DNA of 64,000 nt, from positions 1,054,001-1,118,000 of the forward strand of contig NZ_CP013293.1 of the NCBI RefSeq assembly GCF_001456155.1. The letters are read 5' to 3'. Positions 35,110 to 44,521 of this stretch are shown one piece after another; positions within the stretch are counted from its first letter, which is position 1; the number at the start of each line of letters is the position of its first letter. The notes under the pieces are model-generated. The model did no database searches and was not told the origin of the DNA. It saw only the letters and a list, made by a program, of their open reading frames with translations. The position numbers and the translations under genes were made by a program. This DNA comes from Chryseobacterium sp. IHB B 17019. Lineage in GTDB: Bacteria; Bacteroidota; Bacteroidia; Flavobacteriales; Weeksellaceae.

Positions 35110-35490
35110 TTATAAATTATTTTTATTTTTCAGAATATCTCTGATTTCCATTAATAATTTTTGGTCTTCAGTAGGTTCAATGGTGGTTGGTTCGTGTTTT
35201 TTAGAAATCTTATTTGCACCCTTAATAATCCAGAACAATACTATGGCAATACAGAAAAAACTGATTACTGATGACAAGAAATTGCCATAAGTAACTCCAT
35301 GCCAGGAAAGCTTTGTAATATCTTCCGCCCCAGCTGCTTTTAAGGCCGGAGTCAGCAATAACGGAGTAATAACATCCGCAACCAGTGACGAAATAATTTT
35401 CCCAAAAGCTCCGCCAATAATCACTCCAACTGCCAGATCAATCACATTGCCCTTAAAAGCAAAATCTTTAAACTCTTTTAAAAACCCCAT
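35110..35490 (-). CDS. mscL: Large-conductance mechanosensitive channel MscL, copy A
   Basis: This 126-aa inner-membrane channel has the two-helix MscL fold: EFKDFAFKGNVIDLAVGVIIGGAFGKI (TM1) and FLSSVISFFCIAIVLFWIIK (TM2), then a charged C-terminal helix. It opens under hypo-osmotic stress to release solutes. The start is at MGFLKEF; a longer ORF reaching 35577 is upstream of the -7 box (35513-35520) and would not be transcribed from it. It is a tandem paralog of the gene at 35595, with which it is near-identical over most of TM1 and TM2. Confidence 0.92.
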   Translation of the reverse strand: MGFLKEFKDFAFKGNVIDLAVGVIIGGAFGKIISSLVADVITPLLLTPALKAAGAEDITKLSWHGVTYGNFLSSVISFFCIAIVLFWIIKGANKISKKHEPTTIEPTEDQKLLMEIRDILKNKNNL

Positions 35491-35512
35491 ACTTTTTTCA
35501 TCTGTTTGCAGG

Positions 35513-35520
35513 CAAATGTA
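35513..35520 (-). promoter_or_regulatory. -7 box (TACATTTG) of mscL copy A
   Basis: TACATTTG on the minus strand, 22 nt before the ATG at 35490; it excludes the longer ORF start at 35577. Confidence 0.5.
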
Positions 35521-35565
35521 GATAAAAAAACAAATTTTTAAAATTAGAATGGGTGTTTTATTAAA

Positions 35566-35590
35566 AAACCACTTCAATTTGAAGTGGTTT
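35566..35590 (-). terminator. Terminator between the two mscL copies
   Basis: AAACCACTTCA / TGAAGTGGTTT with a 3-nt loop and T-run on the minus strand. It ends the copy B transcript, so each mscL has its own transcription unit. Confidence 0.8.
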
Positions 35591-35594
35591 GCAT

Positions 35595-35972
35595 TTATAG
35601 GCTTTTGTTTTTAAGTATATCTCGAATTTCCATTAATAATTTTTGCTCTTCAGTGGGCCCTGCAGGAGCTGCTTTATCTTTTTTAATGATATTATTGGCA
35701 CCTTTAATGATCCAGAAAAGAACAATTGCGATACAGAAAAAACTAATCACAGCAGAAAGAAAATTTCCATAAGTAACTCCATGCCACGATAGTTTTGAGA
35801 TGTTTTCCGCACCGGCCGCTTTTAAAGCAGGATTGAGCAGTAAAGGAGTGATCACATCTTCCACCAAAGATGAAACAATTTTTCCGAAGGCCCCGCCAAT
35901 GATCACACCGACAGCCAGATCAAGGACATTACCTTTAAAGGCAAATTCTTTAAATTCTTTAACTAATCCCAT
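35595..35972 (-). CDS. Large-conductance mechanosensitive channel MscL, copy B
   Basis: This 125-aa channel has the same architecture as copy A: EFKEFAFKGNVLDLAVGVIIGGAF, then GNFLSAVISFFCIAIVLFWIIKGANNI, and a charged tail. The two differ mainly in the linker and the C-terminal helix (here KDKAAPAGPTEEQ). The -7 box (36003-36010) gives a 30-nt leader. Two MscL genes side by side are unusual, since most genomes carry one. The copies may gate at different tensions or be expressed under different conditions. Confidence 0.9.
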   Translation of the reverse strand: MGLVKEFKEFAFKGNVLDLAVGVIIGGAFGKIVSSLVEDVITPLLLNPALKAAGAENISKLSWHGVTYGNFLSAVISFFCIAIVLFWIIKGANNIIKKDKAAPAGPTEEQKLLMEIRDILKNKSL

Positions 35973-36002
35973 AATTTATATTTTTTTAGTTTGATTTATA
36001 AA

Positions 36003-36010
36003 CAAAAATA
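36003..36010 (-). promoter_or_regulatory. -7 box (TATTTTTG) of mscL copy B
   Basis: TATTTTTG on the minus strand, 30 nt before the ATG. The surrounding 214 bp to nnr is otherwise plain AT-rich. Confidence 0.45.
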
Positions 36011-36186
36011 GGAATTTAAGATACAAAAAAATTACATTTTTCCCATTTTTATGATTAAATATTAGTGAATTATTATAAAATATGATTATTATAAACCCTT
36101 AACAAAACAGGTCTTTTATTTTAAGAAATTAATATTTCTTTTGTAAATTGCCCATAGAAGACTATACATTAAAACAAACTTTATAT

Positions 36187-37698
36187 ATGAAAATTTTCAC
36201 AGCAGAACAAATTCGGGATTCTGATCAATATACTATTTTGCATGAGCCGGTTTCTTCGATCCAATTAATGGAAAGAGCAGCACAAGCCTGTGTTGACTGG
36301 ATTTCGGAGCACTGTAAAAACCACAGAAACTTTGCAGTTTTCTGCGGCCGGGGAAACAACGGTGGGGATGGTTTTGCGATTGCAAAAATGCTTTATCTAA
36401 AAGGTTTTGATGTGGATGTTTTTACTGATCCTAAAGCAAAATTTTCTACGGATGCAAATGTTAACTTTAAAGATGTTAAGGAGATTTCAGGAATATCAAT
36501 TAAAGACTTTAAAGAAGCTAAACTTTATCGTTTTGATAGCAGAACGGTTATTATTGACGCTCTTTTAGGAACAGGACTGTCCAGAAAATTAGAAGGAGAA
36601 TTAAAGGATTTGATTGATTTTTTAAATTCTAAAAACAATGCCAAGATTTCTGTAGATATCCCTTCCGGATTATTTGCAGATGAAATTTCGGAGGATTCTA
36701 CTGTTTTTAAGGCAGATTATACATTAAGCTTCCAGTTTTGGAAAAAGAGTTTTCTTCATCCCGAAACGGGAAAATATACCGGAAAAGTTGAAATTTTAAA
36801 TATTAATTTACACGAAGAGTATATCTCTGAGACAGAAACAAATAATTTCGTGATTAATGATAAAGTCATTAAAAATATTTTTAAGCCAAGACGGGATTTT
36901 TCACATAAAGGAACATATGGAAAAGCGATTCTTGCAGGTGGAAGCTACGGTAAAATAGGAGCTGCAGTTCTATCCACAAAATCCGCACTGAAAACCGGAG
37001 CCGGCCTTACTTTTACACTTGCCCCGAAATGTGGATACGAAATTCTGCAAACTTCCTGTCCGGAAGCCATGTTCCTTGAAGGTGGAACTGATTATATTGA
37101 CAATTTCGATGTTGATGAAAACGCAGTTTGTGGGATAGGACCGGGTTTAGGTACAAATGCTCAAACAGTGAAAAGTTTTCTTCAATTTTTAAAAAAGTAT
37201 TCCAAACCATTGGTTTTAGATGCAGATGCTCTGAATATTATTTCTCAGGATCAAAAGAATTTAAAGTTAATTCCTAAAAAGTCAATTATAACGCCTCATC
37301 CCAAAGAATTTGAAAGATTATTCGGAAAAACTGGAGATTCATTTGAAAGGCTGGAACTGGCCAGAAAAAAAGCACATGAGCTTGAGATTTATATTGTTTT
37401 AAAGGATCATCATACACAAGTCATTACACCGGAAGGAAATGTTTTTTACAATATTACCGGAAATTCCGGGTTGGCAAAAGGTGGGAGCGGGGATATTTTG
37501 ACGGGAATTCTTACTTCTTTTTTAGCTCAAAATTATTCCGAAGAAGAGACTGCTGTCCTCGGTGTGTGGTTTCATGGAAAAGCTGCAGAATTTGCTTCTG
37601 AAAAATATTCTAAAGAATCTATGCTTCCAACGGATGTTATTAATGAATTTGGGAAAGTTTTTGAAGAATTAAATAGCATGGTCGTGAAAAAGTTATAA
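36187..37698 (+). CDS. nnr: Bifunctional NAD(P)H-hydrate epimerase/dehydratase
   Basis: This 503-aa fusion has an N-terminal YjeF epimerase domain (about 1-210), with GRGNNGGDGFAIAKML and VDIPSGL, and a C-terminal ADP-dependent NAD(P)HX dehydratase domain (about 225-503), with HKGTYGKAILAGGS, GIGPGLG, VLDADALN, TPHPKEFERL and GGSGDIL. It repairs hydrated, damaged NADH and NADPH. The start at ATG 36187 (MKIFTAEQIRDSD) matches the family. An upstream TTG at 36148 would add a non-conserved leader. It is monocistronic and ends near a bidirectional terminator. Confidence 0.94.
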   Translation: MKIFTAEQIRDSDQYTILHEPVSSIQLMERAAQACVDWISEHCKNHRNFAVFCGRGNNGGDGFAIAKMLYLKGFDVDVFTDPKAKFSTDANVNFKDVKEISGISIKDFKEAKLYRFDSRTVIIDALLGTGLSRKLEGELKDLIDFLNSKNNAKISVDIPSGLFADEISEDSTVFKADYTLSFQFWKKSFLHPETGKYTGKVEILNINLHEEYISETETNNFVINDKVIKNIFKPRRDFSHKGTYGKAILAGGSYGKIGAAVLSTKSALKTGAGLTFTLAPKCGYEILQTSCPEAMFLEGGTDYIDNFDVDENAVCGIGPGLGTNAQTVKSFLQFLKKYSKPLVLDADALNIISQDQKNLKLIPKKSIITPHPKEFERLFGKTGDSFERLELARKKAHELEIYIVLKDHHTQVITPEGNVFYNITGNSGLAKGGSGDILTGILTSFLAQNYSEEETAVLGVWFHGKAAEFASEKYSKESMLPTDVINEFGKVFEELNSMVVKKL

Positions 37699-37736
37699 AC
37701 TTAAATGCGGTATGCATTTGAAATTTATATAAAAAG

Positions 37737-37773
37737 AAAGGCAAATCTGTAAGTGTACAAATTTGCCTTTTTT
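37737..37773. terminator. Bidirectional terminator between nnr and lgt
   Basis: The stem AAAGGCAAAT / ATTTGCCTTT, extended by TGTA/TACA, has T-tails on both strands. Confidence 0.85.
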
Positions 37774-37815
37774 ATGTTTTACGGTTAAAATATTCCGTTT
37801 AGTATCTGTTAAAAA

Positions 37816-39084
37816 CTATTCAGGTTTTTCATTCTCCGCCTGAGTGATTTTGAATTTTTTGGAAATAATCATAATGACAACTCCTGCGACCATGAAAGGG
37901 ATAGAAAGAACCTGTCCTGTATTTAATCCTCCAATCTGAATGAATTCATCGCCTTGTGGTTCTTTCAAGAATTCAACAAAGAATCTGATTGCCCAAAGGA
38001 TAACGAAAAATAGCCCAAATAGCCATCCCTGCTGATATTTTTTGTTTGTTTTTCTATACAAAATCCATAGCAAAACAAACAGGCAAACATAGCCTACTGC
38101 CTCAAACATTTGCGATGGATAGCGCGGAATCGTTACTCCATATTCGCTGCTCTGTTGCGGGAAAAGCAATGCAAAAGGTGAGTTGGGATCTACCGGTTTT
38201 CCGATGATTTCTGAATTGAAAAAGTTCCCCAATCTTACGAAAGCTCCACCCAGAGAGACTACAATTCCCAATCTGTCGTAAACCCAGAACGGATTTTTCT
38301 TAATAATTTTAAATGAATAATATAAAGTGGTGAAAATCAAAGCGATGGTAGCTCCATGGCTTGCAAGTCCTGAAAAGCCTGTAAATTTCAATCCATTTTT
38401 AGTACTTATCGGTAAAAATACGCTCCAAAAATCCTCCTTGAATAATTCCGGCTGATAGAAAATAACGTGTCCCATTCTTGCTCCAAGAATTGTCCCAATC
38501 AAAGTCCAGGTGAAAAGAGGCTCTAGATATTTATGGTTAACATTGTCGATTTTGAAAATTTTATTCATTAAAATATATCCAAAACCAAATGCAAAAATGA
38601 ACATTAAACTATAGAAATGCAGCGTAATTGGCCCTAATTCAATTCCTTTTGAAGGATCCCAGATTTTGAAGGGAGTTTCTAAATCTACCTTATCTGCTGC
38701 TGTAATTGGCTTATTTGATTTTACAGCATATTTGAAATTTTCAATATTTTCCTGGGTGGCAGGAGTTTCAATGAGCTTAAAATTTTTATCTAGAAGCTGA
38801 TATTTTGCATCTTTAAATTTTGCTAAAGTTGCCGCACTGTAATTAAAATAAGAAGGTTCGAAATTGGATTCATTCAAAATTACCAAAACGTTTTCGTTGA
38901 TTTTTTTATCCGGAAATTCGTTCAGGTCCTGTATTTCTGTGGTGGAATAAATTTTTACGGGAACATCGGTGGAGTTCACTTTTAAAGTTCCGTCAGACAT
39001 TCCGTCAGGATAATTTTGCGCAAAAAGACATTGGGTAATGAACGCAAATACTACGAGGTAAATTCTGAAAAAAATATTACTCAT
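37816..39084 (-). CDS. lgt: Prolipoprotein diacylglyceryl transferase with N-terminal extension
   Basis: This 422-aa protein has an Lgt core from about residue 145 to the end. The signature RLGNFFNSEIIGKP, PRYPSQMFEAVGY and RFFVEFLKEPQ blocks are all present, with FSGLASHGATI where many have a GGMSFHGG-type loop. Lgt transfers diacylglycerol from phosphatidylglycerol to the lipobox Cys. The first 140 residues are an extra exported domain with its own signal peptide (MSNIFFRIYLVVFAFITQC), absent from the 291-aa E. coli protein. The two lipoproteins and several others in this window depend on this step. Confidence 0.93.
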   Translation of the reverse strand: MSNIFFRIYLVVFAFITQCLFAQNYPDGMSDGTLKVNSTDVPVKIYSTTEIQDLNEFPDKKINENVLVILNESNFEPSYFNYSAATLAKFKDAKYQLLDKNFKLIETPATQENIENFKYAVKSNKPITAADKVDLETPFKIWDPSKGIELGPITLHFYSLMFIFAFGFGYILMNKIFKIDNVNHKYLEPLFTWTLIGTILGARMGHVIFYQPELFKEDFWSVFLPISTKNGLKFTGFSGLASHGATIALIFTTLYYSFKIIKKNPFWVYDRLGIVVSLGGAFVRLGNFFNSEIIGKPVDPNSPFALLFPQQSSEYGVTIPRYPSQMFEAVGYVCLFVLLWILYRKTNKKYQQGWLFGLFFVILWAIRFFVEFLKEPQGDEFIQIGGLNTGQVLSIPFMVAGVVIMIISKKFKITQAENEKPE

Positions 39085-39116
39085 TTCTATTTTTTTAGTA
39101 GTTTATTAATTTGATT

Positions 39117-39359
39117 TTATTTTTTTGGTGGAACAGGATCATAGCCGCTTCCTCCCCACGGGTGACATTTTGAAATTCTTTTCACTCCCAGCCAAAATCC
39201 CTTAAAAATCCCGTGAACCCGCAATGCTTCCACCATATAATGTGAACAGGTAGGTTCATAACGACAGTTTTTGGGAAGTAAAGGCGAGATAAACCATTGG
39301 TAAAATCTGATTAAAATTACCAAAGGAAAAGTAATGATTTTATTGAATGTAAGTTTCAA
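39117..39359 (-). CDS. yidD: Membrane protein insertion efficiency factor YidD
   Basis: This 80-aa protein carries the full YidD signature: [29 protein letters not shown], then [29 protein letters not shown]. The three conserved Cys and the terminal P-V-P are kept. It helps the YidC insertase place inner-membrane proteins. It starts just upstream of lgt (32 nt) on the same strand and probably forms an operon with it; both serve the envelope. Confidence 0.95.
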   Translation of the reverse strand: MKLTFNKIITFPLVILIRFYQWFISPLLPKNCRYEPTCSHYMVEALRVHGIFKGFWLGVKRISKCHPWGGSGYDPVPPKK

Positions 39360-39567
39360 AACGGTACAAAAATAGGGTAAAAAAATTAAAATTAGTTTAA
39401 ATTTGTTAGAAGTTTCATTGGCAAAATACCTGAAGCAGAATTGTAAATTGTTTTCATTTAAAATTTATTGCCGGATAATCGTGAATTAAAAAAAATGAAT
39501 TTAAAGTCTCACGAACTTTGAGTGAATAATTTTAAGCATTTGCTTATTAAACAAAAAATAAAAAATC

Positions 39568-40845
39568 TTGAATCAAAATATTCCATTAGCAGAAAGATTA
39601 AGACCCAAAACATTGGATGATGTTCTTGGGCAGGAACATCTTACGGGGGAAAAAGGAACCATCAGGAAAATGTTGGAAACCAATACATTGAATTCCCTTA
39701 TTTTCTGGGGACCTCCAGGAACGGGGAAAACAACGCTGGCGGAAATCATTTCTGAACAGTCCGGGCGGAAATTTTATAAGCTTTCTGCGGTTTCTTCAGG
39801 CGTGAAGGATGTACGTGATGTGATTGAGGATGCAAAAAAACAAAATCTTTTCTCTGGAAAATCACCGATTTTGTTTATTGATGAAATTCACCGTTTCAAC
39901 AAATCCCAGCAGGATTCTTTGCTTCATGCTGTTGAAAAAGGTTGGATTGTTTTGATAGGAGCTACAACGGAAAACCCTAGTTTTGAGGTCGTTTCGGCGC
40001 TGCTTTCCAGAAGTCAGGTGTATGTTTTGAAGGCTTTGAGCTATGAAAAGCTGGAAGAATTAATAGATATTTCTTCTGAAAGATATAATCAGGATGAGAA
40101 AACTGATTTTAAAATAGCTGAAAAAGAGGCTTTTATCCAATATTCAGGAGGTGATGCAAGGAAACTGATCAATTCTGTGGAGCTGGTTTTAAATCAATAT
40201 ATAAATTCCGGCAAAAAGGAAATTAAAAATAAAGACGTCCTTGAAGTTTTACAGGAAACAATGGCGCTTTATGATAAAAATGGTGAGCAGCATTATGATA
40301 TTATCTCGGCTTTCATCAAATCCATGCGCGGAAGTGACCCGAACGGTGCAGTTTATTGGCTGGCAAGGATGATTGCGGGAGGTGAGGACATTAAATTCAT
40401 TGCAAGGAGAATGTTGATTCTAGCTGCGGAAGACGTAGGATTGGCCAACCCCAATGCTCTTGTGATCGCTAATAATTGTTTTCAGGCAGTAAATGTGATC
40501 GGAAATCCGGAAGCAAGGATTATCCTGAGTGAAACGGCTGTTTACCTGGCTGTTTCCCCGAAAAGTAACTCGGCTTATATGGCCATTAACGAGGCGATGG
40601 CTTTGGTAAAGCAGACTGGAAATCTTCCTGTTCCGTTACATTTACGAAATGCTCCTACCAAGCTGATGAAAGATTTGAATTACGGGAAAGAATACAAATA
40701 TGCCCATTCTTTTGAAGGAAATTTTGTCGATCAGGATTTTCTTCCCACCGAAATAAAAGATGTAAAATTGTATGAGCCCGGAAATAATGCAACGGAGAAG
40801 AAAATTTATGAAGAACTAAAGAAAAAATGGAACAATAAATACTAA
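39568..40845 (+). CDS. rarA: Replication-associated recombination protein A (MgsA/RarA)
   Basis: This 425-aa AAA+ ATPase has Walker A GPPGTGKTT (48-56), Walker B ILFIDEIHRF (101-110), sensor motif GATTENPSFEV and the RarA C-terminal tetramerisation block (RGSDPNGAVYWLARMI, then AAEDVGLANP). It acts at stalled replication forks. The start is TTG at 39568: RarA homologs begin with IPLAERLRPKTLDD, so a later ATG would delete conserved sequence. It is monocistronic and convergent with the 40894 gene across a terminator. The 208 bp upstream of it is AT-rich with no feature. Confidence 0.95.
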   Translation: MNQNIPLAERLRPKTLDDVLGQEHLTGEKGTIRKMLETNTLNSLIFWGPPGTGKTTLAEIISEQSGRKFYKLSAVSSGVKDVRDVIEDAKKQNLFSGKSPILFIDEIHRFNKSQQDSLLHAVEKGWIVLIGATTENPSFEVVSALLSRSQVYVLKALSYEKLEELIDISSERYNQDEKTDFKIAEKEAFIQYSGGDARKLINSVELVLNQYINSGKKEIKNKDVLEVLQETMALYDKNGEQHYDIISAFIKSMRGSDPNGAVYWLARMIAGGEDIKFIARRMLILAAEDVGLANPNALVIANNCFQAVNVIGNPEARIILSETAVYLAVSPKSNSAYMAINEAMALVKQTGNLPVPLHLRNAPTKLMKDLNYGKEYKYAHSFEGNFVDQDFLPTEIKDVKLYEPGNNATEKKIYEELKKKWNNKY

Positions 40846-40872
40846 AAAGGATACTCAAACGAGTATCCTTTC
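40846..40872. terminator. Bidirectional terminator after rarA
   Basis: The 11-bp stem AAAGGATACTC / GAGTATCCTTT with an AAAC loop is T-tailed on both strands. Confidence 0.85.
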
Positions 40873-40893
40873 ATTTAAATATGATCTAAGAAA

Positions 40894-41328
40894 TTACTTT
40901 TTAGTTGTAATGGATACTACTTTTTTTCCACCTCTGTCTACAAGTTCCATATTTGTAAGGATATTCCCGAATACCAATGTTTTTGTGTCAGAAAATTCGT
41001 ATCCATCGATAAGAACAGGAGTTTCGGTTGGAAGTCCGTACTGAATATTCAGGTCAGAAAGAGGAAGCCTATCCATATTGTCCTGGCCTTTTTTCATTTT
41101 GATTTCCGTAAGTCCGTTTTCTGCAATAGAGCTGTATTTTTTCAGGTTTGCCGGAAGATTTGCCGGTGTTTTGTAGACATTCATACTTTGAATCGCATCC
41201 TTATAAGGAGCAAACATATCTACTGTACCAACAATATCATTGGAAATTGCAAATTTCGTTGCAGAATTCTTCTGAGCAAATAATGTAGCTGAAGATAATA
41301 ATAAAAAAGAGTAGAGTAATTTTTTCAT
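40894..41328 (-). CDS. Secreted protein of unknown function
   Basis: This 144-aa protein has a signal peptide (ending TLFAQ). The mature part shows alternating beta-rich segments (YGLPTETPVLIDGYEF, TKTLVFGNILTNMELV). I recognise no domain; it resembles small extracytoplasmic Bacteroidota proteins. It is single-gene. A -7-like TATATTTA is present upstream but does not match the consensus exactly. Confidence 0.7.
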   Translation of the reverse strand: MKKLLYSFLLLSSATLFAQKNSATKFAISNDIVGTVDMFAPYKDAIQSMNVYKTPANLPANLKKYSSIAENGLTEIKMKKGQDNMDRLPLSDLNIQYGLPTETPVLIDGYEFSDTKTLVFGNILTNMELVDRGGKKVVSITTKK

Positions 41329-41437
41329 AATATTAGGAATAATGACTGTTAAAAACTTGATAAATATAGCTATTTTTTAGAAATCATGAACAAAAATTCA
41401 TAATAATTTAATAATAATGACGAATAATTTGTTTTTA

Positions 41438-43660
41438 TTATGATTTTATTTTCTCACTTTCAGGATTTTCATCTTTGTTCTCAACCATATTCTTAATGAT
41501 ATTTTTTAATCTCTGGAATAAGAAGGAGCTTAATAACAATATGATTCCCAGGATAATAAAAGCGATGATTCTCGATACATTATCCATTTCCCAAACGTCA
41601 TAAGTATAAAGTTTTAAGATCATTATCCCGATTAATACAAATCCAATTTTTGGATATTCCGTATTACCGCTTTTCATCCCTTTATAAATAAGAATACTTG
41701 CCAGAACTGCCCAGATAATTGGCAGATAAAGGATTCTGAAGTGTTTTTCGAGTTGAGGAACTTCCCAAACGCCTTCTGCATTGATCAAAAGATATAAATG
41801 ATAGAATTCAGAGCTAACGGCTGTGATAACTGCCAGAGAAACAAGCCAATATGAGAACTTAAGGGTTAAAAAATGTGATTTTGGAAGAATTTTAAACAAA
41901 ATATATACAAAAGGAATCCAATACGACAAATGCATAAAGTAAAAAGTAAGCTGGACTTTTTTCAATAAAAAATTAGTAACAATTCCAGAGCCGGAAACAA
42001 CCGCATTGATGATTATTAAAAATAAAAACAAATAGATAAGTCCTGTTTCAAGAATTTTATTAATCTCAAGCTTTTTCCTGAATAATAAAATAATGAAGAT
42101 GTAAAACAAACTGTAAATCAGTGAAATACTGAAAATAATAACCCACGGTTTTGCAGAAATATGATAGATGATCTCCAACAGCAACGCCACATAAATCACT
42201 CCGTAACTTGCAATAGCAAAGACATTTTCAAAAAAGCTAGTGTTTTCTTTATCTGTATCCGGCAGTTTTTTTAATAAAATTAAATTGACAAAAGTAGTAA
42301 CTACCGTCACCGAGCTTGTCAGGAAAACCGGGTTGAAAACTACACCCAGATTCACGGCATCTATATACTCTGACCACGTTATAATCTGGGCAATAATCAC
42401 CAAAGGAAACAAAATATAGAAGCCTATTTTAAAAATATTAAGATTGGTTTTTTTCCAGATGAATAAAAGCAAAGTAGCCTCAACAGCCCAAACACTCGTA
42501 ATAAGATGTGTTTTCAGCTGTAAAGCAAAGGCAATAGTGATAAGGCTCATAATAATTCCTGCAAAAACGGAATAATTGACCTCAAAATTCTTTCTGGAAT
42601 ATTCTCTATACAGCAAAAATGAATTGACGATAGCAAAACCAACAGGAAAAATAATTACTGCTTCATACTTTAATTCATTAAAAATATAAACTAACCCAAT
42701 GATACTGGTGAAGTTTATTAAAATCAACATTAAAATGTCGAAAGAAGCCAGAATTCCTTTCTTAAAATAGTTCTGTAAAGCAAAAGCGTAGAAAATAATG
42801 TAGGTGACAATGAAAAAATAGACAGTGAGAATCTCAGTTTTTTCCACAGTCCAGTAAAAAAGATAAATATTGGTAAATATAAAGGCAACCCAACCCACAC
42901 TTTTCCAGTTTTTCAGGAAAACGATAGCCAGCATTCCGATGTTTAAAACCGTTAAATAAGTAAGCAGAAAAGGGTAGTTGCTTTGTCCCGTACTAATCAT
43001 CAGCGGGGCAAGAAAGCCTCCAAACAAAGAGAAAATAATTAAAGTTTCGCTTTTATAATAATAAGCAAGAGCAATGGAAATCAATGTAATCAAACAGGTA
43101 ACTGAGAAAGCAACCGTTTGTGAAAAAAGGTGATATTCACGAAAGGCAATGGTTGTAGTAAAATACAAAACAGCAATTCCGCCTCCCGTAATAATTGATG
43201 AAAAGACAGTATAGTTTTTCCTCAGGAAATGACCGGTCACCATTATTCCCGCTCCGATCAGCAGCCCGATTCCGACTCTTGAAGTTTCTCCGATCCAGTC
43301 TCTGTCAATAGCATATTTTACAAAATATCCTATTCCCAACACAAGGGTAAAAATCCCGATAATCGTCAGTGCATTTTGCTTTAAAAAATCAAAAACCGGA
43401 CTGAGTCTGTCGTTTCCGGCTGTATCCGGTATTCTTTCAGGGGCTTTCGACTCTTCAGGAGGAAGAACGCTTTGTTCTTTTTCAGTGGCAAAAGTAACAG
43501 GAGGAACGATATTTTCCTCTCTTATCTCAATATGTTGTTCATTTTCCAGCTTTCTGTTAAGCTCTGAAATTTCCTTTTCTAATTTTTGAATTTTACGGTT
43601 CAGATGATTAAAAAAGATAATGACAAGTAGAATCAATATGATGATGAGAGGATAAATCAT
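41438..43660 (-). CDS. DUF2339 domain-containing large membrane protein
   Basis: This 740-aa protein starts at MIYPLIIILILLVIIFF. A charged coiled-coil stretch follows (about 20-45, KIQKLEKEISELNRKLENE), then about 20 hydrophobic helices to residue 715 and a charged C-terminal tail. This is the DUF2339 architecture: a predicted inner-membrane protein with no known activity. The start at 43660 is chosen because a -7 box (TATATTTG, 43679-43686 on +) covers the alternative TTG at 43681. It is monocistronic. Confidence 0.8.
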   Translation of the reverse strand: MIYPLIIILILLVIIFFNHLNRKIQKLEKEISELNRKLENEQHIEIREENIVPPVTFATEKEQSVLPPEESKAPERIPDTAGNDRLSPVFDFLKQNALTIIGIFTLVLGIGYFVKYAIDRDWIGETSRVGIGLLIGAGIMVTGHFLRKNYTVFSSIITGGGIAVLYFTTTIAFREYHLFSQTVAFSVTCLITLISIALAYYYKSETLIIFSLFGGFLAPLMISTGQSNYPFLLTYLTVLNIGMLAIVFLKNWKSVGWVAFIFTNIYLFYWTVEKTEILTVYFFIVTYIIFYAFALQNYFKKGILASFDILMLILINFTSIIGLVYIFNELKYEAVIIFPVGFAIVNSFLLYREYSRKNFEVNYSVFAGIIMSLITIAFALQLKTHLITSVWAVEATLLLFIWKKTNLNIFKIGFYILFPLVIIAQIITWSEYIDAVNLGVVFNPVFLTSSVTVVTTFVNLILLKKLPDTDKENTSFFENVFAIASYGVIYVALLLEIIYHISAKPWVIIFSISLIYSLFYIFIILLFRKKLEINKILETGLIYLFLFLIIINAVVSGSGIVTNFLLKKVQLTFYFMHLSYWIPFVYILFKILPKSHFLTLKFSYWLVSLAVITAVSSEFYHLYLLINAEGVWEVPQLEKHFRILYLPIIWAVLASILIYKGMKSGNTEYPKIGFVLIGIMILKLYTYDVWEMDNVSRIIAFIILGIILLLSSFLFQRLKNIIKNMVENKDENPESEKIKS

Positions 43661-43678
43661 TGCATTTTTTTGTTTGAT

Positions 43679-43686
43679 CAAATATA
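43679..43686 (-). promoter_or_regulatory. -7 box (TATATTTG) of the DUF2339 gene
   Basis: TATATTTG on the minus strand, 18 nt before the ATG at 43660. Confidence 0.5.
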
Positions 43687-43774
43687 AACAAATGTTTCAT
43701 ATAGACTTAAAAGCAATTAATCCATCACACAATGATGATGGATTAATTTTAATACTTTAAAATGTAGAAATTCT

Positions 43775-44521
43775 TTAGTTTGATACTTTATAAATATAAA
43801 ACGAGCTAATACTGGATCCTAATATACTTGCATCAAGCAGCGAAGCGCCTGTAAGCCCGAAAGAGATTTTATCTCCGGCCAGAAGCGGATATAAGTTATT
43901 GATGCTTGCATCGGAAATCGTCAAACTGAGCAGTCCCAAATTGGCACCGCTAAAATTACGGCTATCAATCAGTGTTGATACTCCCGATCTGTTTCTTAAA
44001 ATTGCCACACCCGGAGTTGACAATACTGTTGCCTGCAAACCTGTTCCGTACCGGAAGGAAAAGCCTATTGCATACACACCGTTGGTGGGAACTGTATACG
44101 TATGGTCTGTATCTGAAAACAATAAGCTGGTACCTACTGTTCTTTCTGCTACTACAAAGTTTACAGGTCTATAACCGTTCGGTAAAACACCCAAATTGAT
44201 CAAGCTGAGGCCGGCTGTTTTTTTTGCTGCGTACACAGATGCTGTAATTCCGCTTGTAGTATTTACCTGTGAAATTACGTAATCAGCGATAAGCTGAGGG
44301 TTCATTTGCCCCACTTGAAAATCTCCACCAATATTTTGGTTTAAAACCAATAGTTGGTATCCCGGAATAGAGGGTGCTACAGGAGTTTGTCTAATCTTCA
44401 TTGTACCGTTTACATCGAGATTGGACTGTGGATTTGGAGTATTAATCCCAACCCATCCACTTTGAGCAGCGATGGGGATAGCCACAAGGGCTAAGAAAGC
44501 GCTAAAAATCTTAGTTTTCAT
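43775..44521 (-). CDS. Secreted C1q/TNF-like surface protein
   Basis: This 248-aa protein has a signal peptide (ending IAAQ), the N-terminal VGINTPNPQSNLDVNGTMKI segment that marks many Bacteroidota surface and tail-fibre-like proteins, a middle linker, and a C-terminal beta-rich domain (about 120-245) resembling C1q/TNF jelly rolls (HTYTVPTNGVYAIGFSFRYG, LLAGDKISFGLTGASL). It is probably a surface-exposed trimer. The ligand is unknown. No T9SS sorting domain is visible. It is monocistronic. Confidence 0.7.
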   Translation of the reverse strand: MKTKIFSAFLALVAIPIAAQSGWVGINTPNPQSNLDVNGTMKIRQTPVAPSIPGYQLLVLNQNIGGDFQVGQMNPQLIADYVISQVNTTSGITASVYAAKKTAGLSLINLGVLPNGYRPVNFVVAERTVGTSLLFSDTDHTYTVPTNGVYAIGFSFRYGTGLQATVLSTPGVAILRNRSGVSTLIDSRNFSGANLGLLSLTISDASINNLYPLLAGDKISFGLTGASLLDASILGSSISSFYIYKVSN

